Assembly: GCA_033439265.1 (NCBI GenBank)
Contig: JAVTVX010000010.1
Location: 21,627,056-21,691,055 of the forward strand
Length of the DNA: 64,000 bases
Source: Dillenia suffruticosa
Taxonomy: Eukaryota > Streptophyta > Magnoliopsida > Dilleniales > Dilleniaceae
Direction of reading: 5' to 3'
The position numbers and the translations under genes are program-made. A model generated the notes under the pieces. It was given only the letters and a program-made list of their open reading frames with translations, was not told the DNA's origin and ran no database searches. This document shows positions 37,823 through 51,409 of this stretch, piece by piece. Each line of letters begins with the position of its first letter. Position 1 is the first letter of the stretch.

Positions 37823-40800
37823 TCTCCCACTTGCACATGAGGGCATTTCACTTCCGTCAACCACAAGATCGCAACTCATGCGATCTATCACATCACCCTA
37901 CTGGACCTTCATACTGGATTGGGCGTCGTGCGACCGGCGAGTGCACCTGCAAGCAAAGACTTCTCGATACACCTGTTAGGATGATCGAGTAGTCACTGTT
38001 AGTATAAAAATAACTCGCTATACCCCAAACTCAATGCATTTACATCCATCGAGCCACTTTCCTCATCGAAAGTGATCCCCAATCAATTTGCTCGACTATG
38101 TATTCATTATTATGTTTGAATCCCAACATGGATTAACACAATAGGTCGACCTATGAATACATAACAATGATGTAATGACTATTGGCCTTCCTTTTCCCAA
38201 ACTCGAATCTATCGGTCTCAATTCAGCTGCTTTCCTAGACCTGCCCCTTAGACCTCAATTTATCTTCCGGGTCATAGGTAAACAGACTAAAGTAGCAACA
38301 CTGAACCAAAACTTCTAGAGACAGCCGAAAGTAATAAGGGCATAAGAGATCCCACCCAATGGATCTCAGGTCTCACACAGTGGGAACGGGGATCAAGATC
38401 AAACTATCGTCTCAAATAATAGCTCCCACTGTCCCATGGTCGTCTCATCACACGTGGTATGAAACACGTGCCACAGTGTTATTCCCCCATCTCTCAAAGG
38501 GCATATGTCAGATTTCTCTAACACTGTACAGGTACGGGACTCAGTCTACACATAAGACTTTACCCAGAGATCTCAGAGAGAGCATCTCAGAGACAATATC
38601 ACAAATCGCAGGTGATATCTGAGATCTCATACCTGGCTGCTTACAGACAACATGGATGTGGGTATTTCCATGTCGGTCATATCGCATATGACCTCATCCT
38701 GAACACATATCAGGGCGACTTATGTTCTAGTAGGGCTACTCTCAAAGCCTCTTACGACTAGAATCTGTCTCATCTCCGCTCACTCAGAGTCGGAGGTGGT
38801 CACTCGTGTGAGAGAGTCGACCATGCCTGCCTGACACATCTTTTATCACAAAATCACAATATATGACAACAAATGATGCATAAAATAAATATGTGACTCA
38901 ATAATGCATACATGTCATATATTAAAATAAGCATCTAAAACAGTATATAAGGAGAAATGTTAAAGTACACTAAACCCAATAATTCCTTATCTCACAAAGG
39001 AATCTCTCACAATGGGTTTTCTGAAGAGATCAGCTCTCATGCTGTATGTCAAGGTGTACTTAGATGTCACAATACCCTTCTCGGTAATTTCTCTCACAGT
39101 GGTCTTCGGTATTAATGTGGCTTTACTATTACACTTAGGGTCTCATTTGATGACAGTGTCGGTCTGATTATCACAATAATCATCACTGACCTCCCACTAT
39201 CTGTCACAACCTCTAAGTCTTGCAGAAAATTTCTGAAGCCAACCATTCTCATGAACTGCAATTGAGCACACTACAAGCTCAGTCTCTATCGTAAATAGAG
39301 ATATACAGGTTCTCTTCTTACTACTCTAAGAAGATAAAACCTTTTGCGTTTATTCAGATCACTACTCCCAGTCAGTATCTGAATCTCAACCACAAAACGC
39401 AAATCACCTCATCCGTAACACATGGAGAACTCTGCAGTTCAAATGAGATATTTCGGAATCCTTTTTCACTGCTCTACAGTGATCCCTTTCAGGATTCTAT
39501 TAATACCTACTCACCAGATCGACTGCTAAATAAACGTCTGGTCATGTATGCCTCATCGCATACATCAAATTGTATATCACACGTGTATACCTCATCGCAT
39601 ACACTAGAAATGTATTTTGCACTGGAGTAAGGGATTCTACTTATCTCCCTTATTTCTTTATAAATTCTAGGGCATGTGTCAAGATTCAAGTCTTTTTATC
39701 TTTAGCGATTAGAGTATCTTTTAGGTTGTCATCGCTCTTCTCGAAATGCTTAAAAATCTACCTGATGTAAAACTCTTGTTAAAGAGTCAACACCATTCTT
39801 AAGTGATCCCTATGGATCCAAAATCTGAGAATGAACTAAAACCTCGCAACCATGTTACAATGGTCATTGGATACTCTCTGTTGTTCCCGACCAACAGTAT
39901 GTCACCTACATATGAGAACATGCTCATAAAAGAGTCATCGGGGCGTATCTGATAGATACAATGATCCTACTCGATCATTACTAAACCATAAGATATCACC
40001 TTCTCGTGAAATCCAAGCGCCGCTGTCTAGATGATGGCTTAAGGTCGTATTTTGATTTCTAAAATCAATAGACCTTATCCACCTGATCTACTAGAACGAA
40101 CCCAAAGGGATGCTCCATGTAGATCGCCTCATCTAGACTTCCACTACGAAAGCGGTCTTTACGTCCTTGTGATGTGACTCTTGATCTATGTTCGTGACAA
40201 TCGCTGAAAGATAAACGGATCGAGATAAATTGGACTATGACTCCTCGATAGTCCACCCCTCAGTCTAAGTGTAACCCTTGGTTACTAGACGGGTTCTTTA
40301 TCTCTTCATCAATCCGTTGACCTTTATCTTGACTTTGAGAACCTACTTGTTCCCAATAGTCCTTCTGCCCTTAGGCAAATCAACTAGGTCCCAGACCCCG
40401 TTGATTCTCATCAATTCCTTCTCTTCATTTATGGCCTTCATTAAACGGCATTTTGCATCCTCTCGAGAGCCTCTCGGACCGTTTAGATTTCTCATCATCC
40501 TCTAAAGTCGCAATGAGGGTCTCACCCTCAATCGAGAAAACAACGTTTAAATACGCATTCTCGACACTCTTAGGAGGAGAGAAAAATCTTTACCTCTTGA
40601 TGGATCGCTCCCACTGAGATCAAGATCCGTAGTGGATTCTTGTATCCCGCCGCTGGGCTCCCCGAGCCACTAGGCTAATCCATCGCATAAAGGGTAAGGT
40701 CCTAATTGATTTCACCTCTCTTAGGGAAATCATTCTCAAGAAATATAGTATTACGAGACTCAGTCTCGATTATAGTGCCGTTCGTATTCGCCTAGGAACA

Positions 40801-42859
40801 CATATTTTCTCGCGGGTCTAACTCACCGTGTGAATGCGAGAAATCGTGGCACAACCCCATAACCTCAAGTGGCTAAGGTCAGGCTGCCTCCCTGTCCAAA
40901 GCTCAATGGGGAACTGACTACTAGTCAGTAGTCTCGTAATACTCTTATCGAAACAGAGTCTCATGTGTAGTTTAGACGAATACTTGCGTCCTCGCTCGGT
41001 TCTTGAAAGTCTGTACTTCTCAAATCTAACTGATTCTCAATCTCGCTTATGAACCTCCTGAAGCAGTCAAATGCCTCAGACTTGTGCGAGATCAGATAGA
41101 TGAACCGAAACACACGTAAACATCTATAATTATCTACACAACTCCATTTCCGGCTCTCATGCTTATGAGACCACAATAAAAAGAAGGAAGGTACAATAGT
41201 TAACTGCAATGGAGTCCCAGCTCTCATTGCATCGCCAAATGGTTTTGTCGTCATTTTGCCGACTAGGCAAAACTCACATACGGGTAACTCGAATCTGGTT
41301 AGCGGGTCCAAGAAACCTCTCGCTACTAACCGATTCATCATCTCTTACCCCATGTGTCTAAGTCTACTATGTCATTCATTTACATCATCATCTACGCAAT
41401 CAGATGTAAAGTCAATAGTAGAACTACAAAAAAAAAAAAAAAAAACCATTACAAGGAGTTGTACCCAGTGCATACATTCCATCATGGATTAAAACCAGAA
41501 TAATTTAGAAAATTATCGTATTAAAAACAAGGGAATGATTTCACACATATCGTAGTCAATTTTAGACAAGGTACTAAATTGTAGATCCGTCGAATGCCTA
41601 CAACATTGAGGACGTCATAGCAAGTGTCGTTCCCTCTGACAACGACAAATGATCTGTCCTTAACGTAAATCCTCCAAGTTTAAGGATTCACCTGACGGAA
41701 CTATATTTACGCACTCCTGTCTCGAGTTACGTGGTCGGTTGCTCCTGATTTCAAAGGAGAGAAATCAGCGAGTATTATAGTGAATGAGACAAATCTCACA
41801 CCACGTAAAGAAGAAGAATATTGATTTCTGCTCGTCACACTCACGAGCGAAATGACCAAATCTACCTCAAACGTAGCAATTTACTTTGGTCTAATCTAAT
41901 TCCTTCTTCTTGCGTTCTTGTACCTCGTTGTCGGTTTTCTCGGATGATTTTTATTACCTAGATCTCGAGTCACGTTCGCTAGGCTTAGCGCCGGGGAAGT
42001 CCTTACTTGACTCCTCTGAATAAGCATGACTCGAGTGTGGCCTACTCGCCTCTAGGTGCTCCTCATCGAGCTCACAATTTGTATTCACGTCAACGAAAGT
42101 ACGAATACTTTCGTCAAATGTGAAATAGGATTTCACGGTTTCCCATGAATCAGGTAAAAAAATGGATCACATCCAATACCCAAATTCCATCCGAAATTTA
42201 CTCGTCCGTATATATTAACTCGGTGATCATACTCGCCATTTGCTTCATTGTATGATTAACCCTTTTCTTCTGCATCCTCACATAGGAGCCGAAGAGAGCA
42301 ACACTATGCTCTTTTGGGACGAGTCAAACCGACATGTTCATAGAATATGACTCGAAAAACGAGACTAAGTCATCGTGTATGCCACTGTCAAGCGTTGCCC
42401 TAACTTGGCAAATATTCTTTTGTCCCATACACGATAGATCTCTTTATCTCGTATATTCTGAGGCGCGGTACCCACCCTGGGGCCCATCATCTCTTGCCTC
42501 AGATTCCCGTTAGATTTTGCCTCTCGAGAATAAACTGAATCTACTGATAAAATAACGCAGATCATATCATTCAGTTTACTCTCCTTGCAAAAAATTTAAT
42601 ACGACAGTTCTCAACGCATTAAGAGAGATATTTGTGACTTGGAGATGCTTATTATCACATTTTTGTACGCCCTACGAATCATGAAGACCAAAATGACTTG
42701 AGTACGACCCCAAAGCGAGCGTATGAGTCAACGGACACCATACACCACAACTTGGAATCGCATCTTACCATTTGGACTGTGATTCGGCACACAAAAACCC
42801 ACAAAAAGTCACATTTATGGATGTAGAACCCCAAAAAAATTGAAAAAATTCAAATTTTA

Positions 42860-43340
42860 GCGACTTCACGCGCCGCCCGGGGCCCACACGCGCCGCCGCG
42901 CGCCGGCGGTGCGTTCCACGCGCCGCCACGCGCCGGCGGTGAGCCTTCACGCGCTGCCATGCGCCTCCACGCGCTGGCAGCAGTCTGGCTCACGCGCCGG
43001 ACGCACGGCGCGGCTCAGACGCGCTGCCACGCGCCTGGCGCGGCTCGGCTCACGCGCGCCCAGTCGCGGCGCGCGGCTCACGCGCCCTCACGCGCTGAGC
43101 CGTGTTGAGCCGAGTCTGACCGGGTCGGTCAACGGGTCAAGGTTGCCCCGACTGACCGGTCAACGGGTTCGAGTCCGACCCGGTCGGGTCGGTTTGCGGG
43201 TCGGTCCGGGTCAGGGTCCGACCCGATCCGCTGACCCCCCTGCCCGTTCACGCGCCTGTGTGGAGCGTGAAGTCCACGCGCCTAGCAGACGCGCCTTCTG
43301 GCGCGTGCGTGTCACGCGCCCGCGGGTCTGGGCCGGTTCT
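42860..43340. repeat. GC-rich CACGCGCC-repeat leader inside the copia element
   Basis: About 480 bp dominated by repeats of CACGCGCC, CGCCGG and GACCCGGTCGG units, very unlike the AT-rich surroundings. Two imperfect copies of a unit of about 28 bp are visible near 42890-42945. It lies between the 5' LTR and gag. Long open frames here come from the lack of AT-rich stop codons and should not be read as genes. Confidence 0.7.
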
Positions 43341-43885
43341 TCTTCGCCCGACGGGTCCTGCAACGGGTTTTTCGACCCGTTTTCTGGAAAACTCGATTCC
43401 GGCTGTTGTTTCTTGCATTTTTCGACTGGGAAAAATTTGTGGGTATCCTCCAAACATCCTACACTCGATTTTAGGAGGATTCAAGCCCAAAAATGGTGGG
43501 ATTCAACCACCCCAGTCGCGGCCCTCCGCGGCCATTCGGAAATCCCAGTTTCCGGCACCCAAATCACACAATAAAATATATAAAACCGTAGATCTAGATG
43601 CAAGGAACTCATTTCAATCATTTTCATGCATCGATCCGCCCTCTAAAGCCACAGATCTAAGGGTTTTATGTCCGTAGGGTCGCAAACTTCGACCGGACTT
43701 TTCATGGTCCAAACATGCTCCGAAAATTAAACAAAAAATATATTTGTGATCCCTGGGCCATGGGTATTCTTGCAGTGTTCTCGGATTCACGAAACTCATC
43801 CGTGATCCGGACCCCAAAATTTTAAAAACCCCAAAAATAATTCCGAAAATTATTAAATTAAATCCAACGACCGCTCTGATACCAA

Positions 43886-44379
43886 TGTTGGATTTAATCG
43901 CGCATGTGGAAGCGTGAATTAAATAGTTTCGGAATTTTCGGGATAAATACCTCTATTGGGCGGTCTCCAAAATCCACCGTGTCGCGATGTCCCTCGAACG
44001 GATCGCACGGTCGGATGGTGATCACACAATCGAACCACCACCTCAAATCCACGACGCCTCAAGCCTCGTGTCCGGTGAATCATCTGACGATGGGAGATTT
44101 TCCTACGCGAAAATCTCCATCCCTCTCTCTATTTTCTCTCTCTAGAGAATATGTTGTGCAAAACCCTAGCCTCCATCATGATTTCCTCCCATGGCTGCTG
44201 TCCACCCCACAAGGTAGGAGAATGAGAGTTTCCTCCATAGTTTCCTCTCCCAGAAGGAAGGTAAGACCCATATCACTTAATTGGGGGGTTACCAAAATAT
44301 TGGTTAATGGTAATTAAGGATGGGAGTTACCCCATTCCTTAATTACCCAAATGCCTATAATGGGCATCAATAACCAACA
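43886..44379 (-). repeat. 5' LTR of the copia element
   Basis: 494 bp, followed on its inner side by the Met-tRNA primer site. Flanked on the right by AATAC (44380-44384). Confidence 0.92.
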
Positions 44380-44384
44380 AATAC

Positions 44385-46911
44385 CATCGCCCATTTTCAA
44401 TTCCATTATTTCTTAATTCACCAAAACACCTCTAATGTTTTCAATCATTCAGTTCAATCGAAACACATCCCAAAATCAAATACCACACTTTGATCCAAAT
44501 AGAGCGGCAAAATAACATTTACATCTAGAATTATAATTTTAAAATTGGGTTAAATTTTTTTTTAAAAAATAAAAAATGTTAATATTATAACTTCTAAAAT
44601 ATATATATATATATATTTTTAATGCCCTTCCGTTCCCCTTATCCAAATTGAGGACCCAGAGGTATAGAGAGAGAGAGAGAGAGGGAGGGGGAGAACTTAC
44701 AAGAGAGAAGAAATATCTTTGAATGTAGCAGACTGGATTTTGAAATGATGAGAGAGGATGTCCAACCCTACTTGCTGTTTCTCATAAATATACCAGACTA
44801 GTATCCCCACCGACTAGAGTTAAAAGGAATATAAGTTTGCTGTTTATCACCCAAGAATACAGAAGGTTTAATTTACTATGATTATGTTATTAGTTTCTTT
44901 CCATTTTGAAATCTTCAAAGATTGACGGAGTAGCTAACCCACTCCACAATTTTTAAACGGAATAGGAAAACTATGAAGTCAATGCGAGAGGGACATGGCA
45001 ACAGAAAGAATTGAAATTTGTCTCAGCAGGCCGATTAAGAACGGATGGCGTAATGGGTTTGTATATCTAGTTATTGTCGGTGTGCAACAGTTCCTCCACA
45101 GATGTTTTGCCACCGATGAAAATAAAAAAGAAAAATATATATGTGTAATTAAAGGATAGAAAAATATTACAATATTAACCATTTTAAAAATTTTAAAAAT
45201 TATTATTCTAAATATATATATTATATTTCACTCCCTTGATATTAATTTTTTGGCTTGCCCATGTAATCAACATCAAGTCAATTACAATTTTATTAATTTT
45301 ATATCTTATCTTTTTATAATTGATTTTTTTCTTGATAAATTGATATCCGTTAATCATGATATTAATTAATTCGATTCGAGTTAATTATCAAATCTATTAA
45401 GTGATAAACTCTCTTGATATTTTTTTTATTTTAAAAAATTAAATTTGAGAAATTAATAAAAAAAATTTAATATTTTTATTACTAGACCAACAAGAGATCG
45501 ATTAATTGACTATTTATTTGGATCCCGAAATGACTCATTCGAGCAAAAGAATGCAAAATAGAAGTCCCAGCCATCTCAGTATGTTGGACTGAGGACCAAG
45601 TCATGCAAGATATTAGAGCCATATTGGACAGGGTCTCCTAAGTAAGTCTTTTAACATGTCTATCTTTTTCTTTTTTGTCTTTTTTTTTTTTTTTGTTGCA
45701 ATGAGATTTGAATGTCGAATCAGAGGATTAGAAAAGAAGATGTGACCACTAGGATCTCTTAAGTAAATCTTAACTTATTTTTTTATTTAATATTTCTTAT
45801 TATCCTTTTTTGATTAAAATTAAAATTTTAAAATATATAATCACATTTGAGTTTAATATTAACTTTTCCTAAATAAACCCCACTTATATTAATAAACATA
45901 ATAATCTTAGATAAGCAAAATGATTATAAATCAAATTGACCAAATTTTATGTTATAGCTCAAATTAACATATTTTAATCAGTTTAATTAAATTATCAGTA
46001 AATTTTTATCGATTCAAACAAATATTTAAATAAAAATAGATTAAAATATATTAATATAAACTATCAATTCATGATTCATTGGTTCATCAAGCATTGCTTG
46101 ATTCAAATAAACATCTTGTTTAAGATTTGATTTTTGCGTTGCTTGTAATAATCAAATATTGAACTAACTGTGACTTGAATCCAAGCAAACGAATCAGCTT
46201 TTGACGTCACCTGCAATTTTCAATTTGGGCCCAATTTACGAAGAGTCCACCTATTTGACCGACTCAAAACGAGGCAACGTTGACCCTAAATGGCGAGTCA
46301 ATGTTCACCGTTTTGCCCATCTCGTTTTTTTTCTTTTAATTTTTTTTAATGGGTTCTATGTAATTTCAATCAAATGTAAAGCTTAGGTCACATGATAGGG
46401 TTTTAGATTGGGGTAAAGAGGGATTCGGTACCAACAAATGTTTATAAATGTAGTTAATTAGTCTCTGCTGCAGAGTTTAAGATTAAGCAACCAGGCAACC
46501 ATTTCTAAAGTCAAGCAATGCTCTGATTATAAAAATGAAGGTGCCGAGTCCAAAGCTAAGACTTCAATTAGGGCGGTGGTCATGAGGCCAACTTGACCTC
46601 CAACCCCATTTTAAGTTTTAAAAATCATGATAAAGGGTGACTTTATATTAGAAGTAAATCACGTTGTAAACTGTGAGGGCAGTACCAAGAAAGTGGCCTT
46701 AAACAAAGGTACCATGGTTCTTAATTTCTAAGGAAGAATCTAGGACAGTCATGAAATCCAACAAGCAAAATTCAAGCCGAAGCTCTCTCTGCATCATTTT
46801 TCTTTTTTACAAATAATGGATAAATTATAAAGTGGGATCTTTAAAAAAAGAAAAAAAAAAAAAAAGGCAGAGAGACAGATGAAACTAGAGGCAAAAAAAA
46901 TGACACGGTTT
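44385..46911. other. Intergenic region, displaced distal promoter of CNGC-D and AT-rich DNA
   Basis: The first few hundred bases were the upstream region of CNGC-D before the copia insertion and include a GA repeat (44657-44681) and a short AT run near 44600. One SINE-like element lies at 45651-45750. The rest up to the MTR3 3' end is AT-rich with no gene I recognise. Confidence 0.5.
45651..45750 (-). mobile_element. SINE-like insertion with 21-bp diverged target duplication
   Basis: Minus-strand reading: CTAGTGGTCACATC (box-A-like), CTGATTCGACATTC (box-B-like), the end CAAATCTCATTGCAAC, then an A-rich tail. Flanks at 45630-45650 and 45751-45771 match at 18 of 21 bases, the three mismatches all being transitions. 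It shares its end with the piece at 61953-62055 and is probably older than the other SINEs here. Confidence 0.55.
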
Positions 46912-49900
46912 TTATTCTTGTGAAGAAGAAGCGGATTCTTTCAAGCATGACCTCATAACCATCCCGAGCTTTGCACAAGCATCCAGGCACAGCTGCATTG
47001 CCTGTTCAGAGGAAATATCAGTAACAGCCATCAAGGATTCACGTATTGCATGACGTGAGAAAAGATTGATAAGGCTCTTGAAGAACAGAGAGGGGCAGCC
47101 AGTTATGCTGCAATCAACCTCATAAAGGAAGCAAACTAACATTTTATGACTGAGATGGTATCGGTGGTTTCCCATACCTCATGAATCTTTGGAGTTGACC
47201 ATTCTCCTGTAATAGTCAGCTGAGTTACTTCGTTACGAGAAGGCATACAAGCAATCATCAGGCTCCCATCTTGACAGTTTTCCTCTTCAAAAATTGGATC
47301 AATGACAAGATTCTTACCAAGGCAAGACTATGCACCGGCAGATATAAAATACAAAATAAGAATTCAATAAAGGAACTCGAATAATCAGCACAAGAAAGTT
47401 AAAAAGTCTAATAAGATAATTTTTTTGACTTAAAATACGCAAGAAATGTAGCAACCTTGAACCGTCTATGTGACTTTGGTCACCAATCATATCTTCCTAC
47501 TTTAGCGAAAAATCCGAAGTTCAATCTTTTTGTATTTTTCATAAGCAAAAAGACGATTATCAACACAAAGCATAAAATGTACGAAGTAACATTGCATGCA
47601 TGGCACACTCTATATGTACATGTGTTGACAACAAACGCCCACCAAGAAAAAAGAGGACTTAAAAATACGAGGCACCCCAAGAGATCCTGTCTTCCCATTC
47701 CAGCCAAGACCCTTGGATAAATTAACAGGAAATTTCTATGAGGAAAATGGCATAGCTTAGAATATGCCAACAACATTGCACTCTAAAAGGTCAACACCTG
47801 GCAACGCTGACATTCTGACCAAGACCATCTTAGAAGAAATCCAGCTCTCTTAGTAGAAGTAACAGATGTATAGTTATTTTCTCTGGGGAAGCTGGATTGT
47901 GGTTTGAATAGCAGTTAAAGGGTTTAAACAAGTTCCAATCCTCTTACATTTTTTTATCGGATATGGTACCCTTATGTTATTTAATTTTTTAGTTGGCAGA
48001 TGTCCAGATGTTAACTGGGCATTCTTAAGATTGGCAGTGCCGCTGCTATCATTCTCATCTCTCATGTTTATCCAAGCTTTGGGTTGTGCAGATTTCGTGT
48101 TCACTCAAAAGATTAAGCTGTTCTCCAATCTCTAATTATTTGAACAGAAACCATTGCTACTACAAGATGTATAACAGTCTGCACTCCTACCCTACCCTAT
48201 GTCCTCCCCCTTTATCTATACTTGGATTAAGCATTTCCAACTATAACTCGAATTTGAATTAAGCATGAAAGAAGAATAAACAAGGAAACTGAAAAGAGAA
48301 ATAAGCATGCCAAAATTTGAAGCAGGGAAACTCGAAAGCTCTACTTTTAACTCAGAAGAAAATAAAAGTGTAATAGAATGCATTCATACCACTGAAACTG
48401 AGGCAACAAGGTCATACATCCTGATCCCTGCATCTGCAAGGGCAAGACTAGCACATGAAATAACCACAGGAAGATCACCTGCAATTATAAATGGAAACCT
48501 TATCAACATGAGAATAACAAACTTAGAATTAAACTTCACCAAAAACGACAATCAGCACAATGTACCCCATTTCCAAACTTGTCTCTATGTCAACCAAATA
48601 GTCCATGAACTATATATGAGGAATTATTTTCAAAGACTTGGACTTAATGATGGTTTCTATGTGCTAAGGTTAGTAAACATATCACTACAAGAATGCAAAC
48701 ATAAACTACTGCATGACGATGTAAATTGCACTTATATTGGATAAACCTAGAGTAAAGAGGTTTACAAAAACATGAAGGAAGACCGTATAAAGTAGACTTC
48801 TTCATATGAGAGAAAGAGAGATTTCTAAATGCCTTGACTTTATAAACTCAAAGTTTCTCCACAGCCCCCAAAAAAGAGGCAAGACTTACAGTTGAAAGCA
48901 AAGCTGGACCAAATGAGGGCGAATATATCTGAAATGCATTGATCCCCAAAAAAAGATATCTGATTCTATAATGATAAAGCACATTTTTGACTTACTGCCA
49001 CCAGATTCCAACACTAAAGCAAAAATGTCCACAGTTGTCTTTGGGAAAGATTCCAGAATTATTGCACCCTCTAATGCTTTATGAAGCACTGAGGAGAACT
49101 CTTTATGATCAGATCCCTAAACCAAAAGATGAATACGAAAGCACACAATTAAAACAAAATTCTAATAGTTCGACTGTAACAACAAAAACAAAACCAACAA
49201 CAAAGTTTAAGGAAAAAAAAAAGAAAAAAAATACTGAGAGTATTGATGCCTGCAGCATTGTAAGAGCCAGAGAACACCAATGAAATCAAGACAGAATCAT
49301 TAAATAATACCCTATACCTGTCCACGAACTGGGGTGGCAAATGTCGTATAACTAACATTACAATTCAATCGTCCAATATCACTGTACATCTGTGCTTTCT
49401 TACTTTCCCGTGGTCCAAACCTGTAGACTCAAATCCGAAACCAAAGTAAATTTTGAAAGCTACGAAAAGTTAAGCCATTGTATTAAAGGGGGGGAGCTAG
49501 AGCAAGAATAACCTCCAGAAAAGAATATCATTTCAGACATCTGATAATATAATAAGCTATAGCTATTTTACAAACTAAAATCATTTGGATGCATCAATGT
49601 AATGGAAAAACTCCCTTTTCTTAATATCAACACAATTATTGATATCTACTTTTTCTTGAGAGCATATAAACACGCAAAACCATATCTAACATACAAACAC
49701 ACACACACAAGCCTTAAAAGAGGTCAACAAGCTGTGATGTTGCAAAGGTAGTTTTATCGGGAAATCAAGAACACATGGTGCAGTCTAATATGGCAGACTT
49801 CTTTCAGTTTTTCCAACATCCTATGATGCAAAGCTCCAAAATATGTTCAGATAATGATCTATGAAAGAACATGTGAATAGTTGAAGAAAAAAAATTACAG

Positions 49901-50963
49901 GTTGCCATCGCAGACCAATGTATTTTCCTAAAGAGGAAACAAATATTCACAATTCTTTGGCCAACTAATAAACCAGATCCCGCATCCTCTAATTCCAGTA
50001 CTTTATCATTTTCTTTCTTTTTAATAGCTTTGTGAATAAAAAGATACTAAATAGTGCAACTGACATGAAAATTATTGCCTAGTTACTATATCCTACAAAT
50101 TTACAGAAAATGGAAAACTCTAAAATGAACAAGGGCTTGTAATGAAGCAAATGGCATACTCACACTGACACAATAACCTTGGTGTTCCCGAATTCGGCAT
50201 ATGCTGATCCAGATGCAGCATTCACCGCACCTGTTCTCAGAACTGCAAACAACACAAACACACATATCCCAAGTGTTCTCCATGAGTAAACCAAAATTCC
50301 AACAATTCACAAGGTTATCTAGTCTCATGGTTGGAGACTTTAGGCTTCAGGGGTGATGCAAAATTTTTATTAACAAAATAACAACAGACACACATAAATC
50401 ATTTAATAAGAAACTTGGATTCTATTATTCCCTCGTTTCATGTTTAATCTGATTAGTTAAGAGTTCAAATAATGTCGTACAACACATACAAATCAAATCA
50501 AACATGAAATTTAACAAAAACAAGGTTGTCTCAACTATAATTGAAGAGAAATGAAGATCCATGCAAAGTACATATTAACACAATTGAACAATGGCTACTG
50601 CATATACAAAACGAATAACGAAACACAAATACATTCCAAATAAAATTCATAGAAAAACCTTGAAATTGGAAATGCAGCATCAAAAGTCATGAATCCCAAT
50701 TAGATAAGTGGACGTGGTGAATCAAGAACGCACGAGATTAATTGAAAGAAGGAACTAATATCGAAAAATGTGGGGAGAAAATATGAGAGAAAGAAAGAGA
50801 GAAAAGAGAACGCACAAGCAGGTCTGCAGTGTTGGAAACCACGACCATCGGGACGAACCCAATCAACGTCGTCTTTGAAGATGAGTGATTTGGGCCCCCT
50901 TTGATTTTGCGGTGACGGCGAATACGTTGTCGGATGAGGAGCGCTTCCACCTTTCCCTGACAT
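46912..50963 (-). CDS. MTR3: Exosome core subunit MTR3 (RNase PH-like ring protein)
   Basis: MTR3 is one of the six RNase PH-like proteins of the exosome ring, which degrades and trims RNA 3'-to-5' in nucleus and cytoplasm. Seven exons: 50963-50816, 50242-50164, 49420-49318, 49116-48996, 48478-48390, 47327-47178 and 47001-46912, about 259 aa with closing phases. Recognisable parts are DDVDWVRPDGRGFQHCRPA at the N-terminus, ASGSAYAEFGNTKVIVSV, then FGPRESKKAQMYSDIGRLN, HKALEGAIILESFPKTTVD, SCASLALADAGIRMYDL, and near the end ITGEWSTPKIHEAMQLCLD. Length and these blocks fit plant MTR3 better than RRP41 or RRP46. A Met five codons upstream (50978) is also possible. It is transcribed away from COX16, with about 450 bp between starts. 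Plant MTR3, like the other ring subunits except RRP41, is expected to be structural. Confidence 0.9.
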
Positions 50964-51409
50964 CCCTCGCCGCACCAATCTTTCTCTATCTCCTCACTCT
51001 TCTCTCTCTATCTATCTCTCTCTCTCTCGCTCTCGCTCTCGCTCGCTCGAATTGATTCGTCTCTTCCCCTCTCCGCCCTTCAAACTCGGCGTAAATTCAC
51101 AAGAGAGTCGATCAGTCCCTCTCTTACCTAGTTTTAAAATTTGGGTAGGGGATAGAGTGAAGCCGACCGAACCATTATTTGACCCGATCCAACCCATTTT
51201 AAAAATTGGGTCAAACCGACCCATTATTTGATCCTTTAATCCAGCTCTTCTAAACCGACAATGAAACCCGCGCTGTGAAAGAAATAGTTTTGATTAAAAA
51301 AAAGAAAAGAAATAGAAAAACACCCCCCCCTCCCCCTACGCCGACCCCCAATTGGCGAACCCTAAATCGGAAAATTGGCTAGTTCATTTAGTTAATCGAG
51401 AGGTGAGGA
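50964..51409. promoter_or_regulatory. Shared intergenic promoter of MTR3 and COX16
   Basis: 446 bp separate the divergent start codons. It holds a CT-rich microsatellite (about 51000-51048), a C run near 51323-51335 and no TATA box, as is usual for housekeeping bidirectional promoters. The two leaders must share or abut here. Confidence 0.6.

Larger units (their letters stand above)
37329..44379 (-). mobile_element. Ty1/copia LTR retrotransposon, recent insertion with a broken interior
   Basis: A 7.05-kb element on the minus strand, bounded by two 494-bp LTRs with TGTTGG...CCAACA ends and a 5-bp target duplication. A primer-binding site complementary to initiator Met tRNA (TGGTATCAGAGC, 43873-43884) sits one base inside the right LTR, and a purine tract (AAGTGGGAGA, 37823-37832) lies inside the left. 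Order along the minus strand: a GC-rich leader (about 43.87-42.8 kb), gag with a zinc-knuckle region near 41.85 kb, pre-integrase near 41.3 kb, integrase, reverse transcriptase around 40.4-39.7 kb, RNase H near 39.3 kb and a 3' untranslated part. This order (integrase before reverse transcriptase) and the primer site place it in copia. The coding parts are broken many times over, yet the LTRs look identical, so it is a recently moved, non-autonomous copy. Confidence 0.92.

Noticed and set aside
42909-43574. 221-codon arginine-rich open frame
   Set aside because: It is a by-product of the GC-rich repeat leader, which lacks AT-rich stop codons. No domain is visible.
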